From Circinella umbellata (Eukaryota; Mucoromycota; Mucoromycetes; Mucorales; Lichtheimiaceae), in assembly GCA_025093555.1 (NCBI GenBank), contig JAIWNF010000003.1, positions 372,001 through 436,000 on the forward strand: 64,000 nucleotides of DNA. The letters are read 5' to 3'. Of the stretch, positions 1 through 11,525 are shown piece after piece. Under the pieces are notes generated by a model. That model did no database searches. It was not told the DNA's origin and was given only the letters and a program-made list of their open reading frames with translations. The position numbers and the translations under genes were made by a program. Numbering within the stretch: position 1 is the first letter of the stretch; each line of letters starts with the position of its first letter.

Positions 1-1727
1 AGGGAGAAAAGAGAATAACATCATATATTTCAAGTTTTCTAAGATGAGAATTATGAATTATATAATGTATTGCTTGTTAACGAGTTGTTGAGTGAATTTG
101 TTATCATGCGGAGAGTGTAATGGATGTTTTCTTTCTTTTTCCCCGATAATAACATATACAATTGGATAATAATTCTCAATAATATCCCCCTTCTCCCTTT
201 TTTTTTTGTTCCCCTTCTTTTTTTCATGAGGTGAAGAAGAGTAAGTCCAGAAACGTATAAAATGTCACACAGGTCTTCTTTCGTTTTCTTTGTCAATATA
301 TTAATCACCCTTATTTAACATGCTACTTTCATTATAACAATAATACGTCGTCATGGTTATTGCCGTCAAGGTAACACCAGCAAATTTTTTCACCAGTGCT
401 GCATGAATTTTTTTGACCCCTTCTGCTATCTTGTAATACACGGTTTTCTCTTGTTACTAAAATCAATCATATTTTTTTACCTTCCCCTTTGTCGGCTCAC
501 AAATGCAGGAGAAAGCTGCTTTGTTTTTTGTTATGAAACTGATAAAATAGTAGTTGTTCTGGTATGTGTAAGTGTGTACTGTTGCCATTTCTATGTGCCA
601 TGGAAATATTAATCCGTTTAATCGGATCATCGTTATGTTTATATAATTCTCTATATTTGCTCTGATGATCTTTTAACATTTATTATTCAGCCCCAGCAAC
701 AACAAAACTGGTAACCAATCCCTTTTCTTCTTCAACTCATATATTTATTTAGTTTTATTTTTGTGCTATAATTTTTAATAAATGAAGTTTATATACAGAA
801 TAGGTATTTATCATACTTTAATCAATCATTTGGATGTGAGAGAAACTTTCGCACTTATAATTCCTCTCAAAAGAGTTACATATTATTATTTATGCATTAC
901 TGAATTCATATTTCGGACTTGACAGCTTTTTTTTTTGCTTTGGTTTACTGAGATGTTTCGCTTTTAGAGTTGAAGGGCAGGTGATGAGAAAAGGGAGGAA
1001 TCTAATATAAGTATAAAATCAATGCGTACATCAGCATATTATGACCGCTCAGTTTACCAATAAAACTAGAAAGTTATTATTACATAAGGAGGTGTCAATT
1101 TTCTTTTTTATAATATATTATCATTGTTGATCTCTCTTTTCTTTTAAATACCATCATCATGTTGTATATGATACTCAGATTTTTTCGATCTGGTTGAAAT
1201 ATATGCTGATGCATATAATTTTAAAAAAAGACCCGCCGCTTTATATATTTATAGATCTATAGAAAACTATATAAATAAATGTTATTAAAAAGAGTAGTAA
1301 GTCGAACAACAGCTCAGACAAGACCCCTTATAATATAATTTATACAGTACGTATGATCCTTATTCGATTATTAACTAGATATTTTTGTTATGTAAAGCAT
1401 GAAATAAGGATGGTATTATATTGATATAATAGTAACAACATTTGTATGGCAAAGTTTATATGGGTTGATAATTTGATATATATTCTTTATTTTTTTCATT
1501 ATAGTTTAATCTTCTATATAAAGAAAAAAAGGGGTTATATAAAGATTTTTTTTGGGTTCGGTAATAATACAGCAACAATAATAGTGCTCAAATAGGTATG
1601 CAAACAAGCACAACACGAACCACATATAAATATAAAACATGAAAGGGTATGGGAAAAGTATAGGTTAAAAAAAGAAAGGGAGGGGGAGAAGAAGAAGAAG
1701 CAGGAGAGGTATATCCAATTCTTTTTT
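1..1727. other. gene-free stretch downstream of the Csc1-like gene
   Basis: Very AT-rich, with poly-T tracts and only short ORFs lacking codon or domain structure. The right end is the probable 3' UTR of the minus-strand channel gene. I see no RNA gene, repeat or coding exon here. Confidence 0.5.
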
Positions 1728-4700
1728 CTAAATTGCTCCATAACTACCATTCTTATTATTGTTGTTAGCACTACTAAAGCTATTGGGTAAAACCACACGA
1801 GATCGTCGCTCAGGATGATGATAATACATTTTACGAGCAGCTGTTTCGTCTTCTTCAGAGGAAGATGTATCCACGCTACTTGCTTCTTCATCTTCTAAAA
1901 GAACTTGCTCTTGTCGACCATCATAATATTGTAATATACCAGTTTGCTGTTGAGGTGATGTCGAATAAAGTAGCGGTTGACGCTCATTATTATTGTTATT
2001 GTTTGTGCTATCTACATCACCAATGAATAACAATGAAGAATCGGCATCAATAGGAGAAATAGGGCTACTGCATACACTACCATTTGGTAAGAATCGTATC
2101 GGTTTCGTTGCCATCGATGGACCTGAAGAATTTAAATCATCGGAATAATGACTTGATCGTCGATAATTTTTTGATGCTACAGGAAGCCATAAATGGGGTA
2201 GATGACCTAATAATGCCGGATGTCCATATTTCTTCATGCCAGTATTGAGAATACCTTCCACTAGTGACATGGGTGGTTGACGGAAATCTGTATGAATTGT
2301 AGGCGCTGCAACATAATCATCTTGATCCAGTACTGTACGTCTTCGTCGTAATGTCGTCCGGTTAGGAAGATCACGAGCAAAGGAGAGTCGAGTTGTTCGT
2401 TCGGATGTTGAGGGTTGTGGATCATTATTAGTGTTGCTGTTAGCAACAGCAGATGGGTCGACAACAGATGTTTCAGCAGTTCCAAGTCGTTGAGTGAGTA
2501 ATTGCAATGGTAAAACACGCGTACTACGTAGATAAGCGGCATCCATAGTTAATTTGAATCCAATCGTCAAAAATATTAAAGGCCAACATAATGCTGCCAA
2601 TGGGTAAGCCTTTCTTAACAAAAATAACCCACTCGACATAATTTCAAATAGTAATAAGCCAACAATGATGCGGGAAAAGATGCGTGGCCACATACGACCT
2701 GCAACTTCATATGTATGGAAAAACACTTGACAATAATAATTTAAATTATTTACATACATTATACGTATGCGTGTATATGTTAATAAGTCGAAAAATACCC
2801 ATTTTTACTTTTTTCTTCTGTTTTTTTTTCTACACATACCGTAAAGAAGCTGATATTTGATTACTACATATGCAAAACAAAAATAAAGTGTGCCAAAAAT
2901 AAGAATAATCGGTGCACTTGTTGAATACACTAAGGTCACGACGAACATAAAGACAGGTGCTGGATATCCCCAGCCATAGTTGTATACACGAGGCGCACAA
3001 GTTTCAGCATAATCACGCGGGGTTCTGGAAAGCATGCGCCAACATAATTGAAGTATTACGGCACCAATTTGCAACATCTGAATAGGAAGCCTAAAATTAT
3101 TTTGTTTTACATTAGACTATCTCTACGCGCTACGAAGATTTCAAAGCTTTTATATCAATATACATACAACATAAAGCAATGCAACACAGTATAATTGACA
3201 AAGAATGGTGCAACTTGTCCTAAGCTGGATGCGAGGATATTTGCAATTTGCGTTGGATCCTCAATCATGTCAGTCAGTGTCTTGAAAAGTGTGCTAGTAA
3301 CTGTAAACACAAGTAACAAGTTGAATAACAAGAAAAAGAAATGTCTATATGTTTAAGCAAAAAGAAATATCTCGATCTATTAGTTTTTCCATCATAAACC
3401 AGAAATACCTATTCATTTTGAATATTCTTCATCTATCTTCTCAATAAACGAACTTACTTGCTAAAGCTAGATTCTTCCGCCTCGCTTCTAGATTGAAATC
3501 CTTCAATATGACTTAAAACTATATTATGTTAAAGAATACGAAATACAAAAATTTAACCAATTAATTCCATGTATATACAATTACTAGAATAGAAAAAAAA
3601 CAACGATTCTCACTATTCACAATGACTGGTAAGATGGCCATAAAAATCACCACAGCGAGTGTTGGTATAAAACCCACAACAATTTGATGAAGTATCTTGC
3701 TCTTGGATGCTAAGTCAATCAACCAAGGGAAGTAAGTTTGTAATGATCGTTCACTTGTCAATGCTGAAAAGTAAGATATCGGGAATACCCAGAAAAATAC
3801 TAGGAAAATCAAAATGCAAAAGATAACTGCTTTACGAATGGACCGTTCTCTTCCATGCATAGCGATATTCTCCCATAAAACATTACGTGGTTCAGCAGCT
3901 AGTTCTGCATGTAATCGGAATGGTGTTGAATCAATAAGTACTTGAGCAGCAATGCACTAAAAAATTAAACAAGGAATCCCGTTTTTTTTGTTAATATTGT
4001 CATTAATCCATTTTATAGTTCCAAAAGCGAAACAAAAAATATATGCTATAATAAAACTTACTGCACTGACGCTGTGCTCAAAAGTGACAAAACCAACACT
4101 GGTAGGAACGAATTTACCGCGTCTTCGAGCTTTTTGTACGATTTCATCCACCTCATTGAACTTCTTGGTATAATAATCAATAGCATCCACGGATTTCCCT
4201 GTGATCCCCATAAACCCAGTGCGCACTAATGGGCGTTTACGTTTTTTGCTATTATTAGTATGGTTGCTATACGACGGCAATGTTGTGTTTGACCTATTAT
4301 CCCCATTGCTATAAATATCACCATCCGGTGTTGCGGCAGTGTTGATATCCCAATCAATGGGTTGAAGTCCATGCTGATCACGCTCGGCTTCACTTATTAA
4401 TCGATCCGAGTCGTATGTCGGATCCTTGCATGGGTTACCCCAATATTGAGTATATGCACTTTCCAGCAATCGTAAGTACATGGCTCGCTCCTTGATGTAA
4501 TCCATTAAACGATGCACGTGTCGAATGACGTGCACAGACTCAACAACGCCAATACCCAGTTGTTCGAAATATTCGGCTAATCTGCGATCGGAACGAAGAT
4601 GCTGTGGAATGCCAGTAACAAGTACTGTACGTGACGGTAATGTTTTTGCTAACCGAAGCAAGAATTGCCGTCGAAGTCGTACATAATCACGATAATTGAG

Positions 4701-5617
4701 AAATGTAAAATAAAAGGTTGCAAAGCAGAAAAAATAAGTAAAAAATAAATAAACCCATAGATATGAAGGTGAATAATATGAGATTTCCTGTTCCTCTTCT
4801 TCTGGATTTCCAGGATCGGTCGAGTTCCCTAGAAGATCACCACCCATCCGACTGACAGGTAATAACACAACGGTACCAAAAAATCCGCATAAACCAAACA
4901 ATTTAACACCCATCAATAGAAATTGAAGCATCTAATAAATTTTGACGAGCCCCCGCGCAAACAAAACTTAGTTATTTGAAAACAAAAAAAAAAACAAACA
5001 GTTTAATTCGATACTACTCCTTATCCACGTCCTTATCTTTTTTTTATATTGTCCAAAAGGGAACTTACCACCACAGCATCTAAACCAACTTTTTCCAATA
5101 CAACAGAATGCGGAGTTTTGATCACCGGCCAGATCCAACCGAAGAAAGAAGTTGGTAGTTTCGATGGTGCATGTCTAAATGTTGATAATACATTTTTCTT
5201 TAGTTTGGTTGATAAAAGTAATTATGTTCTTTTTATCCATTTTTATATAGTTACTTTTTCATGCGAAGTCTAGGTGAATATAGCGATGTCCATCTTTGCA
5301 ATATCAGAATAGAGAGAGGGAAAAAGAAAAAAATTAGCCATTTTTTTTATCGAGCTAGTAGTAAAATATAAGCAACTAACATACCTTGTTCTTAAAAAAC
5401 AAAAAACAATAAAACATATAAATCCTACAGAGCCACAAAGAACCAGTTGTGCAGGGAGACCAGTCACCGATTTCGAATTATATAATGGTGTACCAGGAAG
5501 TGGATTGTCATTACACGCAAAGATGGCAGGACAAAGGTCAAACGGAAACTTGGTCGTCCCAAAAGTAACGTTACGATCCTGTAAACTTGACAGATCTATC
5601 AAGTTTGAAAAGTCCAT
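1728..5617 (-). CDS. Csc1/OSCA-type (DUF221) osmosensitive cation channel
   Basis: Multi-exon gene for a membrane protein of roughly 950-1000 aa. Exons I could close in frame are 5617-5385, 5174-5069 and 4931-4062, and the chain continues through about five more to the stop at 1728. The order matches the calcium-permeable stress-gated channel family: an N-terminal RSN1_TM part (exons 1-3), a cytosolic PHM7_cyt part with Arg-rich 'TVLVTGIPQHLRSDRRL', then the RSN1_7TM channel core, including 'APRVYNYGWGYPAPVF' and 'YQLLYVFFHTYEVAGRMW', typical of DUF221. A long low-complexity Ser/Asn tail follows (about 2500-1728). The family forms hyperosmolarity/mechanically gated ion channels in plasma or internal membranes. 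Start chosen at the first in-frame ATG (5617); the frame upstream opens only with non-ATG codons. Confidence 0.9.
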
Positions 5618-6379
5618 GTAACAATTAAAAGTTGGTAAATAATAGAAAGACAAGGGGAGTAAAAAAAAAGATATTCTTCGTGTAATCTCTTTTTTTCTTG
5701 TGTCTCCAAAAAAGTCTCGGCGCTTTGCTTTCAGCTAGCAACCACCCGGCCCGCTTGATTCCGATTTGCAGGATTTACTAAACTATCTGGCAATTCTGTT
5801 GGTTCTTTTCCCATTACAATTTTTAATTATAACTATACGATTCATTCTTCACATAGATTTTGAAGTATCTACATGAATTATGTTAGTAAATTTTATAAGA
5901 AGTTGGTTTCATACACCCTCCCTTTTTTTTGCCTTTCTTTCTTTGCTGTATTTCAATAATACTAGTATAGTGTTGCGTTTCATAATCTTACAATTTATAT
6001 ACAAATACGTTTAAGAGTACGTACTTATATGTAAAAGCTTTTTAAACTATCATATTGCTACTATATATATATATTCATGATGTCTTGCGTATATTATAGC
6101 ATAGCATGATTACATCTCGTTAACAAATTGTTGTAAAGATTTATATTTATAAAGTTGCATTTAAGGATTATAGTAAAGAGCTAATAATAGTTATACTTGC
6201 TACTATATTAGTTGAAAAATGTGGTAAGATAGTAGGTACTATGTTGTAACATGAAACGATGTTTATTGTATTTTATTAAATTCGGTCATTCTGAGGTACT
6301 ACCTGGTATACACAATCTTGTTTATAAATACATTATTAGCAAATCCGTCTGACACCATCTATATAATCAAGAAGCATAC
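5618..6379. other. upstream region of the Csc1-like gene, no gene seen
   Basis: Poly-T/A rich probable promoter of the minus-strand channel gene, followed by AT-rich sequence without coding signal. Confidence 0.4.
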
Positions 6380-7065
6380 TGTACATCCTCAAGTAACCAA
6401 ACATCTATTCAACAATCCATTTCAATTATGACTAACTCATGGGCATATAAACCGTTGTATCATTTGGTACTGATATTTATGAAATACTTGATTATTTCCC
6501 TACAGTAGTACGTAGAGCTGTTACTGGATATGAAAATGAATGTGGATCGAATTTGTTTCATAAATTTGAGCAAATTGTAAAGACCGCAAATCATATTGCA
6601 TTCGGCTTGTTTGACATCCATACTCCAGGCACAATGCTTAATATAGTGGCCACGTTCTTCTTTGGTTTATTGTACGCTTTTAACCTCATTTCAAATAGGG
6701 CTCTTCGCAAAGTAAAAAAAAATAATACTTGAGCTCTAGATGATTTTAACAATGATACATCTAGCTGTCGGATCATGAAAAGAGTTTTTCGTATCACTTC
6801 ATAAATGGTCATTTCGGTGATATCAGTATTATACCCATTATAAGGACGTACAAGGTAGTAGTTATTTTTTTAACTTGGAATTGAAACTTGGACCATAAGA
6901 TATTTCAAGGAACCTGTAACTCCAGTCAACAAGACTATCTGTTGCTCTTGCTCATTACTATCGTTGACAGTAGTGATATCCTCGACACGTAGTATATGGA
7001 AAGTCAACATTGACTTGTTTAATATAATCTTCGAGCGACATCTTCGAGAATTGAATTAACAATGA
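6380..7065 (-). pseudogene. relic of an NRPS-like/Lys2-type thioester reductase (NAD-binding_4) domain
   Basis: Reading the minus strand and allowing stops and frameshifts, short blocks appear in the order expected for the NAD(P)-binding reductase domain of adenylate-forming reductases: 'QQIVLLTGVTGSL' (Rossmann-type TGxTGxxG, degraded after SL), 'RQLDVSLLKSSRAQVL', 'GVWMSNKP', then 'CGLYNLLKFMKQ'. Stops and frame changes separate the blocks and no adenylation domain is visible upstream, so the gene is dead. The parent enzymes activate a carboxylic acid on a carrier domain and release it reductively. The identification rests on recognised motif order, not on an alignment. Confidence 0.5.
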
Positions 7066-8500
7066 TTATCAATCTGCTGCCTTGTATCATAAGATTTTTA
7101 TATCGTTGCATTAATAATTATTTGTATCATACCAGACATATGGAACATTAACTGGCCGACATCGATAAATAAGTTTTTACTTACGTATTTCACGTATATT
7201 AAGATTATATAGCCAAGAGAATAAAGAGTACTATCTAAAAATGTTATACAGAGAATAAAATATTAGTTGTGTTACATAAAAAAAATGTAATGTTTACCAC
7301 AAACAGTAAACATGTACGCATCTGTAAAAAATATAAATTTTACACTCTGGATAAAGTACGTAACTTCATACTAACATCACTTGTTTTTGTTTAATTATAA
7401 GAGACAATCTACTAATAACATTGACCCTAGACTAAGATTAGTATAGAATATTTGCTATACCACTGCTTTTGTTTTTCATGATAATAAACTATGAACTAAA
7501 ACGGGTTGATCTAACTAATAATAATATATTGTAACAATATGTGTTCTATTTATGCAAACTTCTTGTCACGTGGTAATCAACTGATATATAGTCCAAACAG
7601 GTCTAAAAACCATAAATAAAATAATGTAATATGCTCTAGCGTTGCTATGATAAAAGAAATATGTCATAAGTATCGCTATATAATATGTATCCTGCACGCA
7701 GTCCTTGTTATAGACTGTTCGCATATACTTTGTTATACGTACGTATAGATCAAAGATTCCCCATTTTAGAATTCCTTTTTATGGTGATCAAGTCTAACAC
7801 CGAAAAAACTCTCAAGCTATAAGCTATTTGAAAATTGGAATTTGCTATTCAACAACTCTCTTACCCTCAATTACTGTTGATGTAATGCTGATAGTAGCAA
7901 TATACTATAATTCATTATTTGGGTACGAAACTAGCGCAGCATTTTTTGCGGGGCCTAGTTATGATCCTCAAGCTGTCGAAAAAGAAACAGCAGATGAACA
8001 GATCCAAGGCGCTTTCACTTGATAATAAACTTTACATCAGTACGTAACTATAACTATCACCGTCTATAGTCCAAGCTGCGTATATTGAGTTGTCTCTGAT
8101 AGATTGTGTAATTAAGTTTTTTAAAAAAAAGAATAGGTATGCATATATACTAATTGAAGTAGAAAATTACAAGCCAGAAAATCTCAGCTGTTTCCCACGA
8201 TTAAAAACTTAATCTATAGCTTTTTAATTTATAACAAACAAATTAATAATTGACGACAAACAAAGCTGTTCAGATAAGAATTCGCATCTAGTCGAACAAA
8301 TAAAAGCTATCCGGCATCAACTCTCATTATTTTTATTTTCTTTTTCTTTTTTCGTTCAATATGTATCTATACATCCTATTTTCTCAAATTCTTGATCTCT
8401 TTTTTTGTTGCGCCTTTCCACACGCGTTAGTGGAATCCAAATCCCTATCCTCCTCGTCTTTATAAATGTACAGATTGAAAAGTCGTATAATCATATATAG
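7066..8500. other. gene-free AT-rich stretch
   Basis: Only short ORFs. One plus-strand ORF (7828-8022) has somewhat biased codons near its end but no recognisable motif and no splice continuation. It may be part of an older relic neighbouring the reductase remnant. Confidence 0.35.
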
Positions 8501-9178
8501 ATACTATTGATAATAATCAAAAATAGGGTGATATTTTAGTTTCGTACAACCTGCCCGTCAATTTGCATCTGGCTTGTTGATGATGATAAGAACGATGTAG
8601 AAAAAAAAAGATGCAATGTGAAACCCTAACATAAAAAAGTCCGAAATAAAAAAACAAGATTCGTAAGCCTGTTTCTTGGAAGATACAAATGATCATAATA
8701 TATATATGTATATAGAATAATAAAAGTAGTAGTATGACAGCATACATCTATTGAGTTGTTCCTGAGAATGCATAAATAGCAAACTTATCGCCATGTTTGG
8801 AATATGATATCTATTTGTTTTTGTTTTTCAATGTGTTTTCGACACACAAAATGATAGTGAGAGAAAAAGGGAGGAAGGAACACTAAAGAGAAATAATACA
8901 CAGGAAAGAAAAGAAGAGAGGGCAAAGGAAAATAATAGTAGTAGGTAATTGTATAAAAACTTTTTTTAAAAAAATCATCATGTCGCTTTCTTGAAAAAAA
9001 CACACCGTTTTCTTCTTTTCTTTTACACTCGAGTACATTCCATATGAGTCTTCGTTGGATCCATTGGTAACGCGCAGAAAAAGCCCAGTTTTTGCATTTG
9101 AGAAAACATTTGTGTATCTATAAACCAATATCTTTTTCAGCCATCCTGTCCGTGTTATACCCACGTTCCCTGTCATCC

Positions 9179-9379
9179 TTACTTATTTTTTTTTATAACA
9201 TAAAAACAAAATAATAAACCCTTACACTCCAAGTTAAGCTTCAAACACTCCTCTTGACCTCCAGGCAACTGACGACAGATTTGACCCTTGTATTGATCAA
9301 TATTATAACTGTTTTGTGGTGCCACTGCGACAAACTTGTTAATACGTTCGAGTTCGCTGTTATTGCTTGAGTCAGACAT
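9179..9379 (-). CDS. small Cys-containing protein, N-terminal exon(s) only (possible CX9C protein)
   Basis: An ATG at 9379 opens a good coding stretch beginning 'MSDSSNNSELERINKF' and containing 'CRQLPGGQEEC', that is two Cys with nine residues between them, the spacing seen in CHCH/twin CX9C mitochondrial intermembrane-space proteins. Near 9230 a donor-like GTAAGG interrupts the frame. Downstream exon(s) must lie between about 9165 and 8520, but several joins are possible and none clearly gives the second CX9C helix, so the end is left at the unspliced stop. If it is a CHCH protein, a role in respiratory-chain assembly would be likely. That is inference only. Confidence 0.45.
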   Translation of the reverse strand: MSDSSNNSELERINKFVAVAPQNSYNIDQYKGQICRQLPGGQEECLKLNLECKGLLFCFYVIKKNK

Positions 9380-9599
9380 TTTTATTATTTATATTCGATC
9401 TCCTGCACAAAAGTAAAAAATATACGAAAAGAAAAAATAGAAAGTGGAAGAAAAACCTGTATTCCCCGCCGAAAAGCAGACGCGGGGGTGATCAATTAAA
9501 AGATTGTAAAAGTCACGGTTCCCGACGTCATTACATCGCATGAATTGAAAAAGGAAAGTCGATCCACTTCTCTGTGTTTTTTTTCTTCATTGCATAACC

Positions 9600-9925
9600 A
9601 TGTACAAACCGTTGGAACTTCAAAAGTATTGCTTTCTATTTTGATTCAACCAGAGCTGTACAAACGCTTACAACTAGATATTCATTAGTTTCCATGGTTA
9701 CCAAATTTCACTTACAGTATACTGTTTTTCAAAACTAAAGATAAAACTTCACTTATTGAATATTATTTAAAATCAAAATTCAAGTATCCTTTTGATCGTG
9801 CGCGTTTTCCAACAAAGAAAACAGACAATTATTGTGTGTCAAACGAAAACAATAGGTTTATTAATGAAAATAATAGTCTGTACTTCCAGATGTTGAGAGA
9901 TGCGATACTTGAAGATGACAATTAA
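9600..9925 (+). CDS. tentative 77-aa protein in two exons
   Basis: An ATG at 9600 with exon 9600-9625, intron 9626-9717 (GTATTG...TTACAG) and exon 9718-9925 gives a frame that closes exactly to 78 codons including TAA. The second exon is unbroken and rich in Lys, Asn, Tyr and Asp ('EYYLKSKFKYPFDRARF'). No family is recognised. It lies between the divergent small Cys protein and the NDUFA5 gene. It could equally be chance, since exon 1 is very short. Confidence 0.25.
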
Positions 9926-10224
9926 CTTTTACTTAATTCTCTGTACCATTGAAAATGCAGTGTTCCTTTTCATTAGCCATATACCTCGACAATAACATGG
10001 CGAAAAAGAGTTATTACGCCAAATAATTCAAGACAATAAAGGCAGAAAAAAGATTCGCATGATTGTGGATAGTGCGAAGCTGCGGGCCAATGAAAATTCG
10101 TATTTTGTTGTGACAGCGACCCTGTCGCTTCACCAAACAACTTTGTGTTTGAAAAGGCAGGGTACTTTATATTGAAGTTAACACACTCATATCCATACCA
10201 ACTTCCTCCCCGCTCTTCTCCTAA

Positions 10225-10734
10225 ATGTTCTTTACACGCCCATTGTTGCAGGCAGCTAAGAAGGTACCTTTTAATCGTCCAATCGAATTCACATTTTTAT
10301 TAATTTTTAAAAACGACGTGTCAATTATTAAAAATAACGGCGATTATTTATTCGTATTATAATAACTAATGAATTTATTGTTTATATGAATAAACTAGGC
10401 CACTACTGGCTTGACCGGTGTTCCAGTTCACCCTAACCCTCGTCCACACCTTATTCAAACATACAACAAGTCTTTGGAAGCTTTGTCACGTCTCCCAACA
10501 CACGCTGTCTACCGTCAAGCAACTGAATCACTTACACAACACCGTTTGGCTGTTGTTGAAAACAACGAAGACGTTTCAAAGATCGAATCCTTGATCAACA
10601 GTGGACAAATTGAAGAACTTATTATTCAAGCCGAAGACGAACTTAAGTTGATTGGCAAGATGGAAGAATGGAAGCCTTGGGAGCAACTCGAAGTTCCTAT
10701 TCCAAAGGGTCAATGGCAATACAAGAGCGAATAG
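10225..10734 (+). CDS. NADH:ubiquinone oxidoreductase subunit NDUFA5 (B13 / 29.9 kDa-type)
   Basis: Two exons, 10225-10263 and 10399-10734, encode 124 aa. Exon 1 gives a short presequence-like start, 'MFFTRPLLQAAKK'. Exon 2 carries the ETC_CI_29_9 signature with 'TGLTGVPVHPNPRPHL', a Tyr-x-Lys-x-Leu region, an acidic helix and 'KPWEQLEVPIPKGQWQY'. This is an accessory subunit of the matrix arm of mitochondrial respiratory complex I. The length fits the metazoan/fungal B13 core. The coding part is notably rich in C-ending codons compared with its surroundings, as expected for a well-expressed gene. A CT-rich leader precedes the ATG. Identification is firm. Confidence 0.95.
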
Positions 10735-11525
10735 ATTGTTTTTTTTTTTTTGGTTTCTCCCCGTCCTTCGTGTGTCCATATTTTATAAATAACAATAATA
10801 ATAAAACTATACGTTCCCCGTGTGTTTAGATAACATCGCATATAATTATAACAATAGATCTCGCATTATTATTTAAAATAATATTGATGTTAGGTATTAA
10901 ATTAGGTTCATGTGCTATCTTTTACGAATGAAAATCTATTGATGTTTATATTCGTTATATAATGGTCTGTCTTTCTTAGTTACCCCGAAGCAATTTTATC
11001 TTAAGAGTTGATCCCATCCTGATTTCTATTACTACCACGCAAATGACAATAATGATCCAACCAACAAATGGCTTATCTTTCGAAAAATCATCTATTAATT
11101 AATTTATCCCGATTTAACATATCCAGTCTCAAAAATACTCTTTTACCAGCGATATTAATATAGAACAAAATTATAATTTTATGACGACAAGTATCAAAGG
11201 AGGTGAAAAAATGGATTAAAGTACTCTAATTAGCAAAGGACTTTGACAATACCTTACGACTAAGTAGTGTTTATGATTATACATCTTTCCTGTGTACAAC
11301 TTGGCCAATTGGTTACTTTATTGCTTATAAGGACGTATACATATAGTCTATTAGTATACCTTACCCTAGGTTTTTTTTTCAGTTATCAGAGAACATATAA
11401 GTTTATTGTTATTATTATTATATTATAAATAATAAATATACACAAACCACCCGCTTTATGAATGTATAAAAGGAAATGAGAAAATTGTGATAATTGATTT
11501 GTTTTATTATATATTACTACTATTT
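10735..11525. other. convergent intergenic region between NDUFA5 and Snx4
   Basis: Poly-T directly after the NDUFA5 stop and AT-rich sequence; the 3' UTRs of both convergent genes must lie here. No coding signal seen. Confidence 0.4.

Noticed and set aside
7828..8022. Plus-strand ORF ending 'QAVEKETADEQIQGAFT'
   Set aside because: The tail looks coding, but the rest is not and no splice model extends it.
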